From: Anaerolineales bacterium UBA2317
GTDB lineage: Bacteria; Chloroflexota; Anaerolineae; Anaerolineales; Villigracilaceae
Assembly: GCA_002345215.1 (NCBI GenBank)
Contig: DDVH01000051.1
Span: 6,793-46,527 of the forward strand
Reading direction: 5' to 3'
Length of the DNA stretch: 39,735 nt
In this document: positions 32,839 through 38,838 of the stretch, one piece after another
Numbering within the stretch: the first letter of the stretch is position 1
Layout of the letters: each line of letters opens with the position of its first letter
Notes under the pieces: generated by a model
Databases searched by the model: none
Told to the model about the DNA's origin: nothing
The model's input: only the letters and a program-made list of their open reading frames with translations
Position numbers and translations under genes: made by a program

Positions 32839-34518
32839 ATGTACGATAAGAAAAAACTTGAAGAATTAAAGAAACAACTTTCCACGTGGGAAGAGACGTC
32901 ACTCAAAAAAGCGTTAAATCAATTGCCAGAACGAGCCGATGAATTTATCACCACATCATCTGAACCGATTAATCGACTTTATACGCCTCTTGATGTTGCT
33001 GATTCTGATTACGCTTCAGACTTAGGTCTACCTGGTGACTACCCTTATACACGTGGTGTACACCCGACTCTTCATCGCTCCAAGTTGTGGACGATGCGCA
33101 TGTTTGCAGGTTTCGGCACAGCAGAAGAGACAAACGCACGCTTCAAATACTTACTTGAACAGGGTCAAACAGGTTTGAGCATTGCTTTTGACCTAGCCAC
33201 ATTGATGGGTTATGACACAGACCAACCCGAAGCATTGGGTGAATTTGGAAAATGTGGCGTTGCAATTTCTTCATTGAAAGATATGGAAATTTTATTAGAT
33301 GGAATTCCATTGGATAAAGTTTCATCAAGCATGACGATTAACTCACCTGCCGCAATTATTTGGGCAATGTATTTATGTGCGGCAGAAAAACAAGGCGTGA
33401 GGCTTGACCAATTACGTGGCACATTACAAAACGATATATTGAAAGAGTTTATTGCACAAAAAGAATTTATCTTCCCACCTGAACCTTCGATGCGACTCGT
33501 TGTGGACACAATGGAATTTGGTTCAAAACATGTTCCGCAATGGAATACGATTTCAATTTCAGGTTATCACATCCGTGAAGCGGGTTCCACTGCCGCGCAA
33601 GAATTAGCATTCACGTTAGCCGATGGTATGGAATATGTGCGTTGGGGAATCGCACGCGGCATGGATGTAGATGAATTTGCTCCACGTTTATCTTTCTTCT
33701 TCAATGCGCATAACGATTTCTTTGAAGAGATTGCAAAATACCGAGCCGCTCGCAGAATTTGGGCGCGTGAAATGCGCGATACATTCAAAGCGAAAAATCC
33801 GCGTTCGTGGCTGATGAGATTCCATACTCAAACTGCGGGTGTTTCGTTAACGGCTCAACAACCTGAAAATAATGTTGTCAGAGTCGCCATTCAAGCACTT
33901 GCCGCTGTATTAGGCGGAACACAATCTTTACATACAAATTCATTAGATGAAGCCTTAGCACTTCCCTCTGAACATTCAGTGACAATTGCTTTACGTACAC
34001 AACAAATCATTGCAGAGGAATCAGGTGTTGCGAATACTGTGGATCCGCTTGGGGGTAGTTACTTTGTGGAAGCGCAAACAAATCGAATTGAGAAAGATGC
34101 GTATGCGTACTTCCAAAGGATTCAAGATTTAGGTGGCGTTATCCCCGCTATTGAAAAAGGATTCATGCAAAGCGAAATTTCTGATGCGGCATATCGTTAT
34201 CAAAGAGAAACGGATGAAGGTATTCGTAAGATTGTCGGTGTGAATGCGTATGCAGAAAAGAAACCGTTAAGTATTCCAATTTTACAAATGGACCCGAATG
34301 GTTTTACTCGTCAAGTAAAACGGATTCAAGAGGTGAAAAAGAATCGCGATAGCGGACGAGTAGGTCAAACTTTAGATGCGTTACGAATCGCATGTGAAGG
34401 TACTGAAAATACAATGCCTTACATCATGGATTGTGTGCGTGCCTATTGCACGCTTGGCGAAATGGTTGGTGTGATGACGAAGGTGTTTGGAAAGTACGAA
34501 GAACCGACGATGATTTAA
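32839..34518 (+). CDS. Acyl-CoA mutase large subunit (B12 domain encoded elsewhere)
   Basis: This encodes 559 residues, the length of mutase large subunits that lack the cobalamin-binding domain. The TIM-barrel motifs are present: YPYTRGVHPT, LWTMRMFAGFG, GTLQNDILKEF, SISGYHIREAG with Tyr243 and His244 (catalytic pair), FAPRLSFFF and GGTQSLHTNS. Position 207 is Gln where methylmalonyl-CoA mutase has the Arg that holds the substrate carboxylate, and position 79 is His where it has Tyr89. Gln at 207 is typical of isobutyryl-CoA and 2-hydroxyisobutyryl-CoA mutases. AAGGAG precedes the ATG at 32839. The small B12 subunit and any G-protein chaperone are not in the window. Confidence 0.92.
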   Translation: MYDKKKLEELKKQLSTWEETSLKKALNQLPERADEFITTSSEPINRLYTPLDVADSDYASDLGLPGDYPYTRGVHPTLHRSKLWTMRMFAGFGTAEETNARFKYLLEQGQTGLSIAFDLATLMGYDTDQPEALGEFGKCGVAISSLKDMEILLDGIPLDKVSSSMTINSPAAIIWAMYLCAAEKQGVRLDQLRGTLQNDILKEFIAQKEFIFPPEPSMRLVVDTMEFGSKHVPQWNTISISGYHIREAGSTAAQELAFTLADGMEYVRWGIARGMDVDEFAPRLSFFFNAHNDFFEEIAKYRAARRIWAREMRDTFKAKNPRSWLMRFHTQTAGVSLTAQQPENNVVRVAIQALAAVLGGTQSLHTNSLDEALALPSEHSVTIALRTQQIIAEESGVANTVDPLGGSYFVEAQTNRIEKDAYAYFQRIQDLGGVIPAIEKGFMQSEISDAAYRYQRETDEGIRKIVGVNAYAEKKPLSIPILQMDPNGFTRQVKRIQEVKKNRDSGRVGQTLDALRIACEGTENTMPYIMDCVRAYCTLGEMVGVMTKVFGKYEEPTMI

Positions 34519-34550
34519 CAATTTACAATTGACGATTTTTGATTTACGAT

Positions 34551-34585
34551 AAACGTGGAAGCAGTTAACTGTTTTCCACGTTTTT
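34551..34585. terminator. Convergent terminator overlapping the symporter gene end
   Basis: Arms AAACGTGGAA (34551-34560) and TTCCACGTTT (34574-34583) enclose CAGTTAACTG and are followed by TTTTT. It would end the mutase transcript. The right arm also encodes the last residues of the convergent MFS gene. Confidence 0.75.
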
Positions 34586-35986
34586 GTTTCTACGGATTGC
34601 TAACAACTTCTTTATTCGGTCATATTTTTCGCGTGTCAATGGATATGACCATGCTAATAAAATTGTGCCAGATACAATAGCCGCGCCAATAAATGTCACC
34701 ATTAGACGAATCATCAATAAAGCCGCATCAGGTTGCGTAAATTGAGTCACACCTTCGGGCGGAGTTTGATATCCAGACCAGCCTAAAATTTGCAAAGTCA
34801 CAAATATCACACCTGCACCTGTCAGTTTACGAATCAACGTGCGAATGCCGTAATACACACCTTCTTGTCGGCGATGTGTTTTCAATTCATCCCACTCAAT
34901 CACATCGGGCAAAATTGAGTCGGGCAAAATATACGCTGCCGAAACACCAATCCCTGCAAACGCCGCCAACCATAACAAATGATTCATATCGCCGGGTTGA
35001 ACTGTAAAAATCAAAATTTCAGCAATCACCCAAGCAATCATCCCAATAATATACGCTTTGATTTTATTAAATCGCTTTGCCATCCATAACCAAAACGGGA
35101 TAAACAAAATACAGACCGACATCAACACGCCAAAAAATGCAGACTCAAGTGCTAAGTCAATGCCGAAAAAGTTTACGCTAGCAAGCAAGTCGCCACCTGC
35201 CACCCAATATAAAAGGAAGAAAGGAAACGAGATGGCAATCATATCCACTGCTGACCAGTTGAACATGTAAATCCCCGCCGCATATCGAAAGGGGATATTT
35301 GCCCAAGCCATCTTCAAACTTTCTTTTAATGGAAGCGACTCTTCTTCACGCGAAGCAAATTTCTCACGCACAAATAATCCAATCAAAAAAAGTGGAAGCG
35401 AACCAATTGCTCCAAACACAGCGCCAGCCGTGATAAACCCTTGTTGCTGACTTCCCCCATTTAAAATCACGGCATCCACAATCATTGGGGCAGTGACTAC
35501 TACTGCCATTGCTGAAAATAATTGAAAGAAAGAACGAAAACTTGAAAGCGAAGTTCTTTCGTCATAATCTTGTGTGAGTTCTGGCGTTAAAGAAAGATAC
35601 GGCACTGCTACCAAAGTAGTTAAAGTATCTGAAATCATAAACGCCAAAGTGACATATATTAACAAACCAATTTGGCTTTCCCAATTTGGTGCTGACCATA
35701 ACATCACAAAACTTAAACCAAATGGAAATGCAAACCATAACAAAAATGGTCTTCTCCGCCCAAGTTTAGATTTAACTCGGTCACTCAATGTACCAATCAC
35801 TGGGTCATTAATTGCATCCCAAATAATGCCAACCAAAGCACCTAACGAAGCAAGGCGTGGTTCTATACCAACAACATCAGTCAAGTAAATAGCATAAAAA
35901 ATGGAGCGCATCATGCCAATGCCTGCAATGCCTAAATCACCAGAGCCATATAAAAATTTCAACCAATAAGGGAGATGTTTTTTCAT
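34565..35986 (-). CDS. GPH-family MFS symporter (MelB-like sugar:cation transporter)
   Basis: This encodes 473 residues with 12 membrane helices. GPH hallmarks are FLYGSGDLG in helix 1, IIWDAINDPVIGTLSDRVKSKLGRRRPFLL (key part DAINDPVIGTLSDR) after helix 2, and the mid-loop before helix 7. The Asp in NDP is the cation site region in MelB. Such carriers move glycosides, pentosides or hexuronides with Na+ or H+. Its C-terminal residues are encoded in a terminator stem. No sugar hydrolase is nearby, so the substrate cannot be guessed. The start is the ATG at 35986. Confidence 0.88.
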   Translation of the reverse strand: MKKHLPYWLKFLYGSGDLGIAGIGMMRSIFYAIYLTDVVGIEPRLASLGALVGIIWDAINDPVIGTLSDRVKSKLGRRRPFLLWFAFPFGLSFVMLWSAPNWESQIGLLIYVTLAFMISDTLTTLVAVPYLSLTPELTQDYDERTSLSSFRSFFQLFSAMAVVVTAPMIVDAVILNGGSQQQGFITAGAVFGAIGSLPLFLIGLFVREKFASREEESLPLKESLKMAWANIPFRYAAGIYMFNWSAVDMIAISFPFFLLYWVAGGDLLASVNFFGIDLALESAFFGVLMSVCILFIPFWLWMAKRFNKIKAYIIGMIAWVIAEILIFTVQPGDMNHLLWLAAFAGIGVSAAYILPDSILPDVIEWDELKTHRRQEGVYYGIRTLIRKLTGAGVIFVTLQILGWSGYQTPPEGVTQFTQPDAALLMIRLMVTFIGAAIVSGTILLAWSYPLTREKYDRIKKLLAIRRNKNVENS

Positions 35987-36090
35987 AAAGTGTGTAAGTG
36001 TAGCATGAGTATAACCCTAACAAAAATAATAAGTCACATTACCAAAATGAAAGCCGAAATTTACACCTTTGGGTATATACTTTGGGCAGA

Positions 36091-36184
36091 AATCCGATAA
36101 TAGCAAACCCGGTGAAAACCGGCGACGCAAAGCTAAAGGACCTAAGGTTGCGAAAGCAACTATGGTTGCCAAGCCGCCGAAGAT
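36091..36184 (+). promoter_or_regulatory. GEMM-I riboswitch, first aptamer (A at the G20 position)
   Basis: The 427-base gap 35987-36413 has no gene. This part starts CCGATAATAGCAAACCC and has the CCGGT-GAAA-ACCGG hairpin, GACGCAAAGCTA, and a second helix holding CCTAAG and TATGG, the canonical 11-base GAAA receptor. It ends GCCAAGCCGCCGAAG. These are the conserved parts of cyclic-dinucleotide GEMM-I aptamers. The base just 5' of GCAAA is A, where c-di-GMP types such as Vc2 have G20. I could not find a clear outer P1 helix. A TATACT at 36076-36081 may be the -10 of this transcript. Confidence 0.9.
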
Positions 36185-36216
36185 AACATCACACTCTCAA
36201 AATCACTGTCTTTCTG

Positions 36217-36250
36217 CGGGCTTGGCTCATGTCAAGCCTGTTTTATTTTT
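36217..36250 (+). terminator. Terminator between the two aptamers, with antiterminator
   Basis: CGGGCTTG (36217-36224) pairs with CAAGCCTG (36233-36240) with one G-U pair, followed by TTTTATTTTT. The left arm GGCTTGGC (36219-36226) is also the perfect complement of GCCAAGCC (36168-36175) at the 3' side of the first aptamer. The two pairings exclude each other, giving a readable switch. Confidence 0.85.
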
Positions 36251-36278
36251 AACGTTGAATCTTAACACTGAAGCGGAA

Positions 36279-36373
36279 TCGTTCCGATAACGGCAAATCC
36301 GGTGAAAACCGGCGACGCAAAGCTATGGGTCTAAAACCGAAAACGGTCATGACTGCCAAGCCACCGAAAACGA
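36279..36373 (+). promoter_or_regulatory. GEMM-I c-di-GMP riboswitch, second aptamer (G20)
   Basis: P1 pairs TCGTT (36279-36283) with AACGA (36369-36373). The core has CCGATAACGGCAAATCC, the CCGGT-GAAA-ACCGG hairpin, GACGCAAAGCTATGGGTCTA, a second hairpin and GCCAAGCCACCG. The base before GCAAA is G, as in c-di-GMP-specific aptamers. No terminator follows. CTCC (36376-36379) could pair with the GGAG of the ribosome site at 36404-36407, but only over four bases, so translational control is only suggested. Confidence 0.92.
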
Positions 36374-36413
36374 GCCTCCAAATTACTGGATGCTCATATT
36401 CAAGGAGTTTTGT

Positions 36414-37064
36414 ATGGCATCCAGAATCAAAAATCAAATCATCTTCATCGCGCTTGTAAGCATTTTTCTTCGCGCACTTGTACCAACTACACCAGTTCTC
36501 GCCAAAGAATCAGAAAACAATGTCATCCCCAGCATGGCATCATTTATTGAAAGCCTCAAAAATGGTGATGCTTCTGCACTGCGCGGAATTTATGTACGTG
36601 GCGTAATGGCTTATGAAATCAAGCAACAACCGAGTGGCTACCCCGGCTACGTTTCATCTGAAGCAAATACAATCACACAATTTAGAATGGCAAACCAATT
36701 CGGCAACATCGGTTTGCTCGCACACAACTACTTAGCCGGTGCAGATTTTTCAGCACTCAAAGCAGGTGATGTCATCACCCTTGTGTATGGTGATGGTCAC
36801 ACCCAAAACTTTTACGTAGAAGAAGTTTTACAATACCAAGCCACCAGCCCACTCAGCCCGTATAGCAACTTCATAGACCTAAACACACAAGAATTTTTAA
36901 CCGCCGAAGGTCTCTTCAACAAAGTCTATCGCGGCGACTTTCACGTCACCTTACAAACCTGCATCGAAAAAGATGGCGACCTTAGTTGGGGCAGGCTGTT
37001 CATAATTGCTAAACCCATCAGTGAAAAATATATAGATGCGATGCCACAAATTAAGATTTGGTAA
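36414..37064 (+). CDS. Secreted sortase-like transpeptidase under GEMM-I riboswitch control
   Basis: This encodes 216 residues from the ATG at 36414, with AGGAG six bases upstream; an earlier ATG (36390) lies before that site. The signal peptide ends PVLA-KES. The domain has a sortase order: GLLAHNYL with His104, LKAGDVITLVYGDG, a long beta6/7-like region, HVTLQTC with Cys183, and WGRLFIIA with Arg194. The TLxTC phrase and the R in RLFII are typical. Sortases join or cleave surface proteins at a sorting motif. No LPxTG-like protein is in the window. It has no C-terminal anchor. It follows two tandem cyclic-dinucleotide riboswitches and is ended by its own terminator. Confidence 0.78.
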   Translation: MASRIKNQIIFIALVSIFLRALVPTTPVLAKESENNVIPSMASFIESLKNGDASALRGIYVRGVMAYEIKQQPSGYPGYVSSEANTITQFRMANQFGNIGLLAHNYLAGADFSALKAGDVITLVYGDGHTQNFYVEEVLQYQATSPLSPYSNFIDLNTQEFLTAEGLFNKVYRGDFHVTLQTCIEKDGDLSWGRLFIIAKPISEKYIDAMPQIKIW

Positions 37065-37074
37065 AACACCACTC

Positions 37075-37103
37075 AAGCCGCCGTTTTCGGCGGCTTTTAT
37101 TTT
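37075..37103 (+). terminator. Terminator after the sortase-like gene
   Basis: AAGCCGCCG (37075-37083) pairs with CGGCGGCTT (37088-37096) around TTTT, followed by TTATTTTG. It isolates the sortase-like gene from the next gene. Confidence 0.9.
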
Positions 37104-37134
37104 GTATTTAGGATGATGCGATAAAATATTCTGC

Positions 37135-38361
37135 ATGGCATCCCTTGCAGATAAATTAAAGTCACTGGGCGTAAAGACGGCGAATACAATCTCGCCTCCT
37201 GCTACGGGGAAACCTGCTTCCATATCCATAGACTCAATACTTCGGGGAGACATTGTCACCAACGCCTTAGGCGAAACCTTCATTGCCGAACAAATCTTTG
37301 ACGAAACATATTTGCATGGCAAAGTTCCTTCACATTCTCAATTTCCGCTTTCAATCATTTCTCAATTAACAAAAGACCCAAGAATTTTAGAATTACCCAT
37401 TACCAAATTCGCATTTTTAGATACAGAAACATCCGGCGTAAGTGGTGGAACTGGAACATACGCTTTCTTAGTAGGTATAGCAAGATTCATTGATGGAAAA
37501 TTTGTCCTCAAACAATTCTTCATGCGTGACCCTGCTGAAGAACCAGCCATGCTTGAGGCTTTGATTCATTTTCTTGCGCCATGCGAAGGCTTGGTGACGT
37601 TTAACGGAAAATCATTTGATGCGCCATTATTAGTCACGCGCTATTCATTACATAGAATCCCTGTTCCGTTTAAGAATTATGCCCATATAGATTTACTTCC
37701 ATTAGCCCGCAGATTATGGCGAGATAGATTGCCTTCACGCGCTTTGAAGTATCTTGAAGAGCATGTTTTAGGCTTTACACGTTCATCGGATGAAGTGCCG
37801 GGCTATGAAATTCCTTGGCTATATTTTGATTATTTAAGAACGGGCGATGCAAGTCCATTGGCTGGCGTGTTTTATCACAACGCTATGGATGTTGTCGCAA
37901 TGGCGGCATTGTTGGGTCATGTCAGTGAGTTGTTGGATAACCCATACAATGGACGTGTTGAACATGGTTTAGATTTTATTGCCTTAGGAAAATTGTTTGA
38001 GGATTTGAATCATTGGGACGAAGCAGCAAGACTGTATGAGCGTGGACTCGAGTTGGGGTTGGCTGAATCAGATTTCCCCGTAGCGGTGAAGCGTTTGTCT
38101 ATCTTACAAAAACGGCGCGGAGATTTGAATCAGGCTGTCAGGTTGTGGCAAGAGGCGGCACAGAAGAATCATGTGTATGCGCAAATTGAATTATCAAAAT
38201 ATTATGAGCATAAATTGCGTGATGTAAAAAGTGCTTTGGAGTGGGCGAATGCGGCACGAAATGAAGTTGAAAAGGCAGATTTGCCAGAGTACATTCGCAA
38301 ACATTGGCTAAGTGAAATTGACCATCGCCTGACACGGCTACAAAGAAAAGCCGGTTTATAA
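37135..38361 (+). CDS. YprB-type ribonuclease-H-like (DEDD) exonuclease domain protein
   Basis: This encodes 408 residues. Three exonuclease motifs are present: FLDTETSGVSGG (Exo I), GLVTFNGKSFDAPLL (Exo II) and YHNAMDVVAMAALL (Exo III with His and Asp). The C-terminal 140 residues contain helical repeats such as DEAARLYERGLELG and DLNQAVRLWQEAAQKN, which are TPR-like. The family (YprB, predicted 3'-5' exonuclease) acts on nucleic acid of unknown type. The ATG at 37135 has no ribosome site, but TAAAAT lies at 37122-37127, so the mRNA may be leaderless. It precedes the STAS gene by 24 bases. Confidence 0.82.
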   Translation: MASLADKLKSLGVKTANTISPPATGKPASISIDSILRGDIVTNALGETFIAEQIFDETYLHGKVPSHSQFPLSIISQLTKDPRILELPITKFAFLDTETSGVSGGTGTYAFLVGIARFIDGKFVLKQFFMRDPAEEPAMLEALIHFLAPCEGLVTFNGKSFDAPLLVTRYSLHRIPVPFKNYAHIDLLPLARRLWRDRLPSRALKYLEEHVLGFTRSSDEVPGYEIPWLYFDYLRTGDASPLAGVFYHNAMDVVAMAALLGHVSELLDNPYNGRVEHGLDFIALGKLFEDLNHWDEAARLYERGLELGLAESDFPVAVKRLSILQKRRGDLNQAVRLWQEAAQKNHVYAQIELSKYYEHKLRDVKSALEWANAARNEVEKADLPEYIRKHWLSEIDHRLTRLQRKAGL

Positions 38362-38385
38362 TTGAAGCACAGATAGGAGAATGCC

Positions 38386-38790
38386 ATGTTGAACATTGAT
38401 GTTTCTAAAGAAAATGAAGTTGCTGTTATTAAAGTAAGCGGCGAACTGGATGGGCAGACGTATCAGGATTTGATTGCGAAAGCGCAGGAAGTTTATAACA
38501 GTGATTCGAAAAAAATGTTATTGGATTTAAGCGAATTAAATTATATTTCCAGTGCTGGGTTGGTGGCGTTGCATTTTATGGCGTTGCTTTCAAAGGGTGA
38601 AAAATTACCTGATACAGAACAAGGTTGGTCAGCATTGAAATCGGTTGACCGTACGCGTGAGGGTGGCGTGCAGAAAAATGTAAAGTTGTTGAATCCACGC
38701 CCGGAAGTGTTGAATGTGCTAGAGATGGTTGGTTTTTCTACGTTCTTTGAAATTTTTACCGATAAACAAAAAGCACTTGCTTCTTTTTAA
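38386..38790 (+). CDS. STAS-domain anti-sigma-factor antagonist
   Basis: This encodes 134 residues. The fold shows VAVIKVSGELDGQTYQDL, then KMLLDLSELNYISSAGLVAL with the phosphorylatable Ser at 55 or 56. A non-conserved loop (about 70-95) precedes the last strand. Such proteins are unphosphorylated when active and release a sigma or other factor from its kinase-type anti-factor (SpoIIAA/RsbV type). No anti-sigma kinase or PP2C phosphatase is in the window. AGGAGA lies six bases before the ATG at 38386. It is likely co-transcribed with the exonuclease-like gene. Confidence 0.88.
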   Translation: MLNIDVSKENEVAVIKVSGELDGQTYQDLIAKAQEVYNSDSKKMLLDLSELNYISSAGLVALHFMALLSKGEKLPDTEQGWSALKSVDRTREGGVQKNVKLLNPRPEVLNVLEMVGFSTFFEIFTDKQKALASF

Positions 38791-38791
38791 T

Positions 38792-38820
38792 GTAGAGACA
38801 CGGCGATGCCGTGTCTCTAC
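38792..38820. repeat. Palindromic repeat, GTAGAGACACGGC variant
   Basis: Arms GTAGAGACACGGC and GCCGTGTCTCTAC surround GAT. It begins just after the STAS stop and may end that transcript. It shares the GTAG...CTAC ends with the GTAGGGGC family but has a different stem. Confidence 0.85.
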
Positions 38821-38838
38821 CTATAATAGGTGACTCAC

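Noticed and set aside
36091..36373. Cobalamin or other riboswitch for the 427-base gap
   Set aside because: GACGCAAAGC with the GAAA loop and its receptor fits GEMM-I twice; no B12 box is seen.
36390..36413. Earlier ATG of the sortase-like gene
   Set aside because: It lies upstream of the clear AGGAG site and would break the signal peptide.
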